Assembly (NCBI GenBank): GCA_958496175.1
Contig: OY292279.1
Coordinates: 5,766,001 to 5,830,000 of the forward strand
Source: Sisyra terminalis
Taxonomy: Eukaryota; Arthropoda; Insecta; Neuroptera; Sisyridae
Direction: 5' to 3'
DNA length: 64,000 nt
Positions 1-13,600 of the stretch are shown piece after piece (within the stretch, counting starts at the first letter, position 1; every line of letters starts with the position of its first letter). The translations under genes and the position numbers were made by a program. A model generated the notes under the pieces. The model was given only the letters and a program-made list of their open reading frames with translations. It was not told the DNA's origin and did not search any database.

Positions 1-3000
1 TGCTGAGAAATAGCTGAACATTATTGGTTAAATCATCCTCAACATTGCAAATGCAAAGTATTTCATTTTTAAGGGTTAGAAGGTTGAGAAAATCGAACGG
101 GAAGTTAAGGAGTTGAAAATCTATGCGGCAAATTTCAACAGAAAATGGGTCATTTTAAGGGGGTGACTTTTCATTAAGAGGCCTAGTTTTCTCAACGGAT
201 TATGAATTGGGGCCTTCAAGTGAATTATAATGTGAAAAAATTTTCGTCCAGTGTGCTACAGGACACCCGCAATTTCGTTTCAAAGTTTCAAAAATGGCAA
301 AAAGGACCATTTTCGTTAGTAAAAAAAGGATATAAGGGAAAGTTTTTTTTGCTGAGAAATAGCTGAACATTATTGCTTAAATCATCCTCAACATTGCTAA
401 TGCAAAGTATTTCATTTTTAAGGGTTAGAAGGTTGAGAAAATCGAACAGGAAGTTAAGGAGTTGAAAATCTATGCGGCAAATTTCAACAGAAAATGGGTC
501 ATTTTAAGGGGGTGACTTTTCATTAAGAGGCCTAGTTTTCTCAACGGATTATGAATTGGGGCCTTCAAGTGAATCATAATGTGAAAAAATGTTCGTCCTG
601 TGTGCTACAGGACACCCGCAATTTCGTTCCAAAGTTTCAAAAATGGCAAAAAGGACCATTTTCGACAGTAAAAAAAGGATATAAGGGAAATTTTTTTTTG
701 CTGCGATATAGCTGAACATTATTGGTTAAATCATCCTCAACATTGTTGATGCGAAATATTTTATTTTTACGGGATAGAAGGTTGAGAAAACCGAACGGGA
801 ATTTAAGGAGTTGAAAATCTATGCGGCAAATTTCAACAGAAAATGGGTCATTTTAAGGGGGTGACTTTTCATTAAGAGGCCTAGTTTTCTCAACGGATTA
901 TGAATTGGGGCCTTCAAGTGAATCATAATGTGAAAAAATTTTCGTCCTGTGTGCTACAGGACACCCGCAATTTCGGTTCAAAATTTCAAAAATGGCAAAA
1001 AGGACCATTTTCGACAGTAAAAAAAGGATATAAGGGAAATTTTTTTTTGCTGCGATATAGCTGAACATTATTGGTTAAATCATCCTCAACATTGTTGATG
1101 CGAAATATTTTATTTTTACGGGATAGAAGGTTGAGAAAACCGAACGGGAATTTAAGGAGTTGAAAATCTATGCGGCAAAATTCAACAGAAAATGGGTCAT
1201 TTTAAGGGGATGACTTTTCATTATGAGGTCTAGTTTTCTCAACGGATTATGAATTGGGGCCTACATGTGAATTATATAGTGAAAAAATGTTCGTCCTGTG
1301 TGCTACAGGACACCCGCAATTTCGTTTCAAAATTTCAAAAATGGCAAAAAGGACCATTTTCGACAGTAAAAAAAGGATATAAGGGAAATTTTTTTTTGCT
1401 GCGATATAGCTGAACATTATTGGTTAAATCATCCTCAACATTGTTGATGCGAAATATTTTATTTTTACGGGATAGAAGGTTGAGAAAACCGAACGGGAAT
1501 TTAAGGAGTTGAAAATCTATGCGGCCAATTTCAATAGAAAATTGGTCATTTTAAGGGGGTGACTTTTCATTAAGAGGCCTAGTTTTCTCAACGGATTATG
1601 AATTGGGGCCTTCAAGTGTATTATAATGTGAAAAAATTTTCGTCCTGTGTGCTACAGGACACCCGCAATTTCGTTTCAAAGTTTCAAAAATGGCAAAAAG
1701 GACCATTTTCGACAGTAAAAAAAGGATATAAGGGAAATTTTTTTTTGCTGCGATATAGCTGAACATTATTGGTTAAATCATCCTCAACATTGTTGATGCG
1801 AAATATTTTATTTTTACGGGATAGAAGGTTGAGAAAACCGAACGGGAATTTAAGGAGTTGAAAATCTATGCGGCAAATTTCAACAGAAAATGGGTCATTT
1901 TAAGGGGGTGACTTTTCATTAAGAGGCCTAGTTTTCTCAACGGATTATGAATTGGGGCCTTCAAGTGAATCATAATGTGAAAAAATTTTCGTCCTGTGTG
2001 CTACAGGACACCCGCAATTTCGTTTCAAAATTTCAAAAATGGCAAAAAGGACCATTTTCGACAGTAAAAAAAGGATATAAGGGAAATTTTTTTTTGCTGC
2101 GATATAGCTGAACATTATTGGTTAAATCATCCTCAACATTGTTGATGCGAAATATTTTATTTTTACGGGATAGAAGGTTGAGAAAACCGAACGGGTATTT
2201 AAGGAGTTGAAAATCTATGCGGCCAATTTCAACAGAAAAAGGGTCATTTTAAGGGGGTGACTTTTCATTATGAGGTCTAGTTTTCTCAACGGATTATGAA
2301 TTGGGGCCTACAAGTGAATTATATAGTGAAAAAATGTTCGTCCTGTGTGCTACAGGACACCCGCAATTTCGTTTCAAAGTTTCAAAAATGGCAAAAAGGA
2401 CCGTTTTCGACAGTAAAAAAAGGATATAAGGGAAATTTTTTTTTGCTGAGAAATAGCTGAACATTATTGGTTAAATCATCCTCAACATTGTTGATGCGAA
2501 ATATTTTATTTTTACGGGATAGAAGGTTGAGAAAACCGAACGGGAATTTAAGGAGTTGAAAATCTATGCGGCCAATTTCAATAGAAAATTGGTCATTTTA
2601 AGGGGGTGACTTTTCATTAAGAGGCCTAGTTTTCTCAACGGATTATGAATTGGGGCCTTCAAGTGTATTATAATGTGAAAAAATTTTCGTCCTGTGTGCT
2701 ACAGGACACCCGCAATTTCGTTTCAAAGTTTCAAAAATGGCAAAAAGGACCATTTTCGACAGTAAAAAAAGGATATAAGGGAAATTTTTTTTTGCTGCGA
2801 TATAGCTGAACATTATTGGTTAAATCATCCTCAACATTGTTGATGCGAAATATTTTATTTTTACGGGATAGAAGGTTGAGAAAACCGAACGGGAATTTAA
2901 GGAGTTGAAAATCTATGCGGCCAATTTCAACAGAAAATGGGTCATTTTAAGGGGGTGACTTTTCATTAAGAGGCCTCGTTTTCTCAACGGATTATGAATT

Positions 3001-3342
3001 GGGGCCTACAAGTGAATTATAAAGTGAAAAAATGTTCGTCCTGTGTGCTACAGGACACCCGCAATTTCGTTTCAAAGTTTCAAAAATGGCAAAAAGGACC
3101 ATTTTCGACAGTAAAAAAAGGATATAAGGGAAATTTTTTTTTGCTGCGAAATAGCTGAACATTATTGGTTAAATCATCCTCAACATTGTTGATACGAAAT
3201 ATTTTATTTTTACGGGATAGAAGGTTGAGAAAACCGAACGGGAATTTAAGGAGTTGAAAATCTATGCGGCCAATTTCAACAGAAAATGGGTCATTTTTAG
3301 GGGGTGACTTTTCTTTATGAGGTCTAGTTTTCTCAACGGATT

Positions 3343-6300
3343 ATGAATAAAGGCCATCAAGTGAATTATAATGTGAAAAAAAATTTGTATTGTGTGCTAC
3401 AAGACACCCGCAATTTCGTTTCAAAATATCAAAAATGGCAAAAAGGACCATTTTCGTTAGTAAAAAAAGGATATAAGGGAAAGTTTTTTTTGCTGAGAAA
3501 TAGCTGAACATTATTGGTTAAATCATCCTCAACATTGCAAATGCAAAGTATTTCATTTTTAAGGGTTAGAAGGTTGAGAAAATCGAACGGGAAGTTAAGG
3601 AGTTGAAAATCTATGCGGCCAATTTCAACAGAAAATGGGTCATTTTAAGGGGGTGACTTTTCATTAAGAGGCCTAGTTTTCTCAACGGATTATGAATTGG
3701 GGCCTTCAAGTGAATCATAATGTGAAAAAATTTTCGTCCTGTGTGCTACAGGACACCCGCAATTTCGTTTCAAAGTTTCAAAAATGGCAAAAAGGACCAT
3801 TTTCGACAGTAAAAAAAGGATATAAGGGAAATTTTTTTTTGCTGCGAAATAGCTGAACATTGTTGGTTAAATCATCCTCAACATTGTTGATGCGAAATAT
3901 TTTATTTTTACGGGATAGAAGGTTGAGAAAACCGAACGGGAATTTAAGGAGTTGAAAATCTATGCGGCCAATTTCAACAGAAAATGGGTCATTTTAAGGG
4001 GGTGACTTTTCATTATGAGGTCTAGTTTTCTCAACGGATTATGAATTGGGGCCTACAAGTGAATTATAATGTGAAATAATTTTCGTCCTGTGTGCTACAG
4101 GACACCCGCAATTTCGTTTCAAAGTTTCAAAAATGGCAAAAAGGACCATTTTCGACAGTAAAAAAAGGATATAAGGGAAATTTTTTTTTTGCTGAGAAAT
4201 AGCTGAACATTATTGGTTAAATCATCCTCAACATTGTTGATGCGAAATATTTTATTTTTACGGGATAGAAGGTTGAGAAAACCGAACGGGAATTTAAGGA
4301 GTTGAAAATCTATGCGGCCAATTTCAACAGAAAATGGGTCATTTTAAGGGGGTGACTTTTCATTAAGAGGCCTCGTTTTCTCAACGGATTATGAATTGGG
4401 GCCTACAAGTGAATTATAAAGTGAAAAAATGTTCGTCCTGTGTGCTACAGGACACCCGCAATTTCGTTTCAAAGTTTCAAAAATGGCAAAAAGGACCATT
4501 TTCGACAGTAAAAAAAGGATATAAGGGAAATTTTTTTTTGCTGCGAAATAGCTGAACATTATTGGTTAAATCATCCTCAACATTGTTGATACGAAATATT
4601 TTATTTTTACGGGATAGAAGGTTGAGAAAACCGAACGGGAATTTAAGGAGTTGAAAATCTATGCGGCCAATTTCAACAGAAAATGGGTCATTTTTAGGGG
4701 GTGACTTTTCATTATGAGGTCTAGTTTTCTCAACGGATTATGAATAAAGGCCATCAAGTGAATTATAATGTGAAAAAAAATTTGTATTGTGTGCTACAAG
4801 ACACCCGCAATTTCGTTTCAAAATATCAAAAATGGCAAAAAGGACCATTTTCGTTAGTAAAAAAAGGATATAAGGGAAAGTTTTTTTTGCTGAGAAATAG
4901 CTGAACATTATTGGTTAAATCATCCTCAACATTGCAAATGCAAAGTATTTCATTTTTAAGGGTTAGAAGGTTGAGAAAACCGAACGGGAAGTTAAGGAGT
5001 TGAAAATCTATGCGGCCAATTTCAACAGAAAATGGGTCATTTTAAGGGGGTGACTTTTCATTAAGAGGCCTAGTTTTCTCAACGGATTATGAATTGGGGC
5101 CTTCAAGTGAATCATAATGTGAAAAAATTTTCGTCCTGTGTGCTACAGGACACCCGCAATTTCGTTTCAAAGTTTCAAAAATGGCAAAAAGGACCATTTT
5201 CGACAGTAAAAAAAGGATATAAGGGAAATTTTTTTTTGCTGCGAAATAGCTGAACATTGTTGGTTAAATCATCCTCAACATTGTTGATGCGAAATATTTT
5301 ATTTTTACGGGATAGAAGGTTGAGAAAACCGAACGGGAATTTAAGGAGTTGAAAATCTATGCGGCCAATTTCAACAGAAAATGGGTCATTTTAAGGGGGT
5401 GACTTTTCATTATGAGGTCTAGTTTTCTCAACGGATTATGAATTGGGGCCTACAAGTGAATTATAATGTGAAATAATTTTCGTCCTGTGTGCTACAGGAC
5501 ACCCGCAATTTCGTTTCAAAGTTTCAAAAATGGCAAAAAGGACCATTTTCGACAGTAAAAAAAGGATATAAGGGAAATTTTTTTTTTGCTGAGAAATAGC
5601 TGAACATTATTGGTTAAATCATCCTCAACATTGTTGATGCGAAATATTTTATTTTTACGGGATAGAAGGTTGAGAAAACCGAACGGGAATTTAAGGAGTT
5701 GAAAATCTATGCGGCCAATTTCAACAGAAAATGGGTCATTTTAAGGGGGTGACTTTTCATTAAGAGGCCTCGTTTTCTCAACGGATTATGAATTGGGGCC
5801 TACAAGTGAATTATAAAGTGAAAAAATGTTCGTCCTGTGTGCTACAGGACACCCGCAATTTCGTTTCAAAGTTTCAAAAATGGCAAAAAGGACCATTTTC
5901 GACAGTAAAAAAAGGATATAAGGGAAATTTTTTTTTGCTGCGAAATAGCTGAACATTATTGGTTAAATCATCCTCAACATTGTTGATACGAAATATTTTA
6001 TTTTTACGGGATAGAAGGTTGAGAAAACCGAACGGGAATTTAAGGAGTTGAAAATCTATGCGGCCAATTTCAACAGAAAATGGGTCATTTTTAGGGGGTG
6101 ACTTTTCATTATGAGGTCTAGTTTTCTCAACGGATTATGAATAAAGGCCATCAAGTGAATTATAATGTGAAAAAAAATTTGTATTGTGTGCTACAAGACA
6201 CCCGCAATTTCGTTTCAAAATATCAAAAATGGCAAAAAGGACCATTTTCGTTAGTAAAAAAAGGATATAAGGGAAAGTTTTTTTTGCTGAGAAATAGCTG

Positions 6301-7000
6301 AACATTATTGGTTAAATCATCCTCAACATTGCAAATGCAAAGTATTTCATTTTTAAGGGTTAGAAGGTTGAGAAAATCGAACGGGAAGTTAAGGAGTTGA
6401 AAATCTATGCGGCCAATTTCAACAGAAAATGGGTCATTTTAAGGGGGTGACTTTTCATTAAGAGGCCTAGTTTTCTCAACGGATTATGAATTGGGGCCTT
6501 CAAGTGAATCATAATGTGAAAAAATTTTCGTCCTGTGTGCTACAGGACACCCGCAATTTCGTTTCAAAGCTTCAAAAATGGCAAAAAGGACCATTTTCGA
6601 CAGTAAAAAAAGGATATAAGGGAAATTTTTTTTTGCTGCGAAATAGCTGAACATTGTTGGTTAAATCATCCTCAACATTGTTGATGCGAAATATTTTATT
6701 TTTACGGGATAGAAGGTTGAGAAAACCGAACGGGAATTTAAGGAGTTGAAAATCTATGCGGCCAATTTCAACAGAAAATGGGTCATTTTAAGGGGGTGAC
6801 TTTTCATTATGAGGTCTAGTTTTCTCAACGGATTATGAATTGGGGCCTACAAGTGAATTATAATGTGAAATAATTTTCGTCCTGTATGCTACAGGACACC
6901 CGCAATTTCGTTTCAAAGTTTCAAAAATGGCAAAAAGGACCATTTTCGACAGTAAAAAAAGGATATAAGGGAAATTTTTTTTTGCTGCGAAATAGCTGAA
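3343..7000. repeat. Four-monomer higher-order repeat (1,397 bp)
   Basis: The rare monomer with ATGAATAAAGG and TGCTACAAGAC occurs at 3343, 4740 and 6137, spaced exactly 1,397 bp (4 x 349 plus one extra T in a T run). The monomers between repeat in the same order, including the private GTGAAATAAT variant and the 10-base T run. This is a local amplification of a four-monomer block, repeated nearly three times. Confidence 0.9.
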
Positions 7001-7679
7001 CATTGTTGGTTAAATCATCCTCAACATTGTTGATGCGAAATATTTTATTTTTACGGGATAGAAGGTTGAGAAAACCGAACGGGAATTTAAGGAGTTGAAA
7101 ATCTATGCGGCCAATTTCAACAGAAAATGGGTCATTTTAAGGGGGTGACTTTTCATTATGAGGTCTAGTTTTCTCAACGGATTATGAATTGGGGCCTACA
7201 AGTGAATTATAATGTGAAAAAATTTTCGTCCTGTGTGCTACAGGACACCCGCAATTTCGTTTCAAAGTTTCAAAAATGGCAAAAAGGACCATTTTCGACA
7301 GTAAAAAAAGGATATAAGGGATTTTTTTTTTTACTGAGAAATAGCTGAACATTATTGGTTAAATCATCCTCAATATTGTTGATGCGAAATATTTTATTTT
7401 TACGGGATAGAAGGTTGAGAAAACCGAACGGGAGTTTAAGGAGTTGAAAATCTATGCGGCCAATTTCAACAGAAAATGGGTCATTTTAAGGGGGTGACTT
7501 TTCATTATGAGGTCTAGTTTTCTCAACGGATTATGAATTGGGGCCTACAAGTGAATTATAATGTGAAAAAATTTTCGTCCTGTGTGCTACAGGACACCCG
7601 CAATTTCGTTTCAAAGTTTCAAAAATGGCAAAAAGGACCATTTTCGACAGTAAAAAAAGGATATAAGGGATTTTTTTTT

Positions 7680-10600
7680 TTACTGAGAAATAGCTGAACA
7701 TTATTGGTTAAATCATCCTCAACATTGCTAATGCAAAGTATTTCATTTTTAAGGGTTAGAAGGTTGAGAAAATCGAACGGGAAGTTAAGGAGTTAAAAAT
7801 CTATGCGGCCAATTTCAACAGAAAATGGGTCATTTTAAGGGGGTGACTTTTCATTAAGAGGCCTAGTTTTCTCAACGGATTATGAATTGGGGCCTTCAAG
7901 TGAATCATAATGTGAAAAAATTTTCGTCCTGTGTGCTACAGGACACCCGCAATTTCGTTTCAAAGTTTCAAAAATGGCAAAAAGGACCATTTTCGACAGT
8001 AAAAAAAGGATATAAGGGAAATTTTTTTTTGCTGCGATATAGCTGAACATTATTGGTTAAATCATCCTCAACATTGTTGATGCGAAATATTTTATTTTTA
8101 CGGGATAGAAGGTTGAGAAAACCGAACGGGAATTTAAGGAGTTGAAAATCTATGCGGCCAATTTCAACAGAAAATGGGTCATTTTAAGGGGGTGACTTTT
8201 CATTATGAGGTCTAGTTTTCTCAACGGATTATGAATTGGGGCCTACAAGTGAATTATAATGTGAAAAAATTTTCGTCCTGTGTGCTACAGGACACCCGCA
8301 ATTTCGTTTCAAAGTTTCAAAAATGGCAAAAAGGACCATTTTCGACAGTAAAAAAAGGATATAAGGGATTTTTTTTTTTACTGAGAAATAGCTGAACATT
8401 ATTGGTTAAATCATCCTCAATATTGTTGATGCGAAATATTTTATTTTTACGGGATAGAAGGTTGAGAAAACCGAACGAGAATTTAAGGAGTTGAAAATCT
8501 ATGCGGCCAATTTCAACAGAAAATGGGTCATTTTAAGGGGGTGACTTTTCATTATGAGGTCTAGTTTTCTCAACGGATTATGAATTGGGGCCTACAAGTG
8601 AATCATAATGTGAAAAAATTTTCGTCCTGTGTGCTACAGGACACCCGCAATTTCGTTTCAAAGTTTCAAAAATGGCAAAAAGGACCATTTTCGACAGTAA
8701 AAAAAGGATATAAGGGATTTTTTTTTTTACTGAGAAATAGCTGAACATTATTGGTTAAATCATCCTCAACATTGCTAATGCAAAGTATTTCATTTTTATG
8801 GGTTAGAAGGCTGAGAAAACCGAACGGGAATTTAAGGAGTTGAAAATCTATGCGGCCAATTTCAACTGAAAATGGGTCATTTTAAGGGGGTGACTTTTCA
8901 TTAAGAGGCCTAGTTTTCTCAACGGATTATGAATTGGGGCCTTCAAGTGAATCATAATGTGAAAAAATTTTCGTCCTGTGTGCTACAGGACACCCGCAAT
9001 TTCGTTTCAAAGTTTCAAAAATGGCAAAAAGGACCATTTTCGACAGTAAAAAAAGGATATAAGGGATTTTTTTTTTTACTGAGAAATAGCTGAACATTAT
9101 TGGTTAAATCATCCTCAATATTGTTGATGCGAAATATTTTATTTTTACGGGATAGAAGGTTGAGAAAACCGAACGGGAATTTAAGGAGTTGAAAATCTAT
9201 GCGGCCAATTTCAACAGAAAATGGGTCATTTTAAGGGGGTGACTTTTCAATATGAGGTCTAGTTTTCTCAACGGATTATGAATTGGGGCCAACAAGTGAA
9301 TTATAATGTGAAAAAATTTTCGTCCTGTGTGCTACAGGACACCCGCAATTTCGTTTCAAAGTTTCAAAAATGGCAAAAAGGACCATTTTCGACAGTAAAA
9401 AAAGGATATAAGGGATTTTTTTTTTTACTGAGCAATAGCTGAACATTATTGGTTAAATCATCCTCAACATTGCTAATGCAAAGTATTTCATTTTTAAGGG
9501 TTAGAAGGTTGAGAAAATCGAACGGGAAGTTAAGGAGTTGAAAATCTATGCGGCCAATTTCAACAGAAAATGGGTCATTTTAAGGGGGTGACTTTTCATT
9601 AAGAGGCCTAGTTTTCTCAACGGATTATGAATTGGGGCCTTCAAGTGAATCATAATGTGAAAAAATTTTCGTCCTGTGTGCTACAGGACACCCGCAATTT
9701 CGTTTCAAAGTTTCAAAAATGGCAAAAAGGACCATTTTCGACAGTAAAAAAAGGATATAAGGGATTTTTTTTTTTACTGAGAAATAGCTGAACATTATTG
9801 GTTAAATCATCCTCAACATTGCTAATGCAAAGTATTTCATTTTTAAGGGTTAGAAGGTTGAGAAAATCGAACGGGAAGTTAAGGAGTTGAAAATCTATGC
9901 GGCCAATTTCAACAGAAAATGGGTCATTTTAAGGGGGTGACTTTTCATTAAGAGGCCTAGTTTTCTCAACGGATTATGAATTGGGGCCTTCAAGTGAATC
10001 ATAATGTGAAAAAATTTTCGTCCTGTGTGCTACAGGACACCCGCAATTTCGTTTCAAAGTTTCAAAAATGGCAAAAAGGACCATTTTCGACAGTAAAAAA
10101 AGGATATAAGGGATTTTTTTTTTTACTGAGAAATAGCTGAACATTATTGGTTAAATCATCCTCAATATTGTTGATGCGAATTATTTTATTTTTACGGGAT
10201 AGAAGGTTGAGAAAACCGAACGGGAATTTAAGGAGTTGAAAATCTATGCGGCCAATTTCAACAGAAAATGGGTCATTTTAAGGGGGTGACTTTTCATTAT
10301 GAGGTCTAGTTTTCTCAACGGATTATGAATTGGGGCCTACAAGTGAATTATAATGTGAAAAAATTTTCGTCCTGTGTGCTACAGGACACCCGCAATTTCG
10401 TTTCAAAGTTTCAAAAATGGCAAAAAGGACCATTTTCGACAGTAAAAAAAGGATATAAGGGAAATTTTTTTTTGCTGCGAAATAGCTGAACATTGTTGGT
10501 TAAATCATCCTCAACATTGTTGATGCGAAATATTTTATTTTTACGGGATAGAAGGTTGAGAAAACCGAACGGGAATTTAAGGAGTTGAAAATCTATGCGG

Positions 10601-13600
10601 CCAATTTCAACAGAAAATGGGTCATTTTAAGGGGGTGACTTTTCATTAAGAGGCCTAGTTTTCTCAACGGATTATGAATTGGGGCCTTCAAGTGAATCAT
10701 AATGTGAAAAAATTTTCGTCCTGTGTGCTACAGGACACCCGCAATTTCGTTTCAAAGTTTCAAAAATGACAAAAAGGACCATTTTCGACAGTAAAAAAAG
10801 GATATAAGGGAAATTTTTTTTTGCTGCTATATAGCTGAACATTATTGGTTAAACCATCCTCAACATTGTTGATGCGAAATATTTTATTTTTACGGGATAG
10901 AAGGTTGAGAAAACCGAACGGGAATTTAAGGAGTTGAAAATCTATGCGGCCAATTTCAACAGAAAATGGGTCATTTTAAGGGGGTGACTTTTCATTATGA
11001 GGTCTAGTTTTCTCAACGGATTATGAATTGGGGCCTACAAGTGAATTATATAGTGAAAAAATGTTCGTCCTGTGTGCTACAGGACACCCGCAATTTCGTT
11101 TCAAAGTTTCAAAAATGGCAAAAAGGACCATTTTCGACAGTAAAAAAAGGATATAAGGGAAATTTTTTTTTGCTGCGATATAGCTGAACATTATTGGTTA
11201 AATCATCCTCAACATTGTTGATGCGAAATATTTTATTTTTACGGGATAGAAGGTTGAGAAAACCGAACGGGAATTTAAGGAGTTGAAAATCTATGCGGCC
11301 AATTTCAACAGAAAATGGGTCATTTTAAGGGGGTGACTTTTCATTATGAGGTCTAGTTTTCTCAACGGATTATGAATTGGGGCCTACAAGTGAATTATAA
11401 TGTGAAAAAATTTTCGTCCTGTGTGCTACAGGACACCCGCAATTTCGTTTCAAAGTTTCAAAAATGGCAAAAAGGACCATTTTCGACAGTAAAAAAAGGA
11501 TATAAGGGATTTTTTTTTTTACTGAGAAATAGCTGAACATTATTGGTTAAATCATCCTCAACATTGCTAATGCAAAGTATTTCATTTTTATGGGTTAGAA
11601 GGCTGAGAAAACCGAACGGGAATTTAAGGAGTTGAAAATCTATGCGGCCAATTTCAACTGAAAATGGGTCATTTTAAGGGGGTGACTTTTCATTAAGAGG
11701 CCTAGTTTTCTCAACGGATTATGAATTGGGGCCTTCAAGTGAATCATAATGTGAAAAAATTTTCGTCCTGTGTGCTACAGGACACCCGCAATTTCGTTTC
11801 AAAGTTTCAAAAATGGCAAAAAGGACCATTTTCGACAGTAAAAAAAGGATATAAGGGATTTTTTTTTTTACTGAGAAATAGCTGAACATTATTGGTTAAA
11901 TCATCCTCAATATTGTTGATGCGAAATATTTTATTTTTACGGGATAGAAGGTTGAGAAAACCGAACGAGAATTTAAGGAGTTGAAAATCTATGCGGCCAA
12001 TTTCAACAGAAAATGGGTCATTTTAAGGGGGTGACTTTTCATTATGAGGTCTAGTTTTCTCAACGGATTATGAATTGGGGCCTACAAGTGAATCATAATG
12101 TGAAAAAATTTTCGTCCTGTGTGCTACAGGACACCCGCAATTTCGTTTCAAAGTTTCAAAAATGGCAAAAAGGACCATTTTCGACAGTAAAAAAAGGATA
12201 TAAGGGATTTTTTTTTTTACTGAGAAATAGCTGAACATTATTGGTTAAATCATCCTCAACATTGCTAATGCAAAGTATTTCATTTTTATGGGTTAGAAGG
12301 CTGAGAAAACCGAACGGGAATTTAAGGAGTTGAAAATCTATGCGGCCAATTTCAACTGAAAATGGGTCATTTTAAGGGGGTGACTTTTCATTAAGAGGCC
12401 TAGTTTTCTCAACGGATTATGAATTGGGGCCTTCAAGTGAATCATAATGTGAAAAAATTTTCGTCCTGTGTGCTACAGGACACCCGCAATTTCGTTTCAA
12501 AGTTTCAAAAATGGCAAAAAGGACCATTTTCGACAGTAAAAAAAGGATATAAGGGATTTTTTTTTTTACTGAGAAATAGCTGAACATTATTGGTTAAATC
12601 ATCCTCAATATTGTTGATGCGAAATATTTTATTTTTACGGGATAGAAGGTTGAGAAAACCGAACGGGAATTTAAGGAGTTGAAAATCTATGCGGCCAATT
12701 TCAACAGAAAATGGGTCATTTTAAGGGGGTGACTTTTCAATATGAGGTCTAGTTTTCTCAACGGATTATGAATTGGGGCCAACAAGTGAATTATAATGCG
12801 AAAAAATTTTCGTCCTGTGTGCTACAGGACACCCGCAATTTCGTTTCAAAGTTTCAAAAATGGCAAAAAGGACCATTTTCGACAGTAAAAAAAGGATATA
12901 AGGGATTTTTTTTTTTACTGAGCAATAGCTGAACATTATTGGTTAAATCATCCTCAACATTGCTAATGCAAAGTATTTCATTTTTAAGGGTTAGAAGGTT
13001 GAGAAAATCGAACGGGAAGTTAAGGAGTTGAAAATCTATGCGGCCAATTTCAACAGAAAATGGGTCATTTTAAGGGGGTGACTTTTCATTAAGAGGCCTA
13101 GTTTTCTCAACGGATTATGAATTGGGGCCTTCAAGTGAATCATAATGTGAAAAAATTTTCGTCCTGTGTGCTACAGGACACCCGCAATTTCGTTTCAAAG
13201 TTTCAAAAATGGCAAAAAGGACCATTTTCGACAGTAAAAAAAGGATATAAGGGATTTTTTTTTTTACTGAGAAATAGCTGAACATTATTGGTTAAATCAT
13301 CCTCAACATTGCTAATGCAAAGTATTTCATTTTTAAGGGTTAGAAGGTTGAGAAAATCGAACGGGAAGTTAAGGAGTTGAAAATCTATGCGGCCAATTTC
13401 AACAGAAAATGGGTCATTTTAAAGGGGTGACTTTTCATTAAGAGGCCTAGTTTTCTCAACGGATTATGAATTGGGGCCTTCAAGTGAATCATAATGTGAA
13501 AAAATTTTCGTCCTGTGTGCTACAGGACACCCGCAATTTCGTTTCAAAGTTTCAAAAATGGCAAAAAGGACCATTTTCGACAGTAAAAAAAGGATATAAG

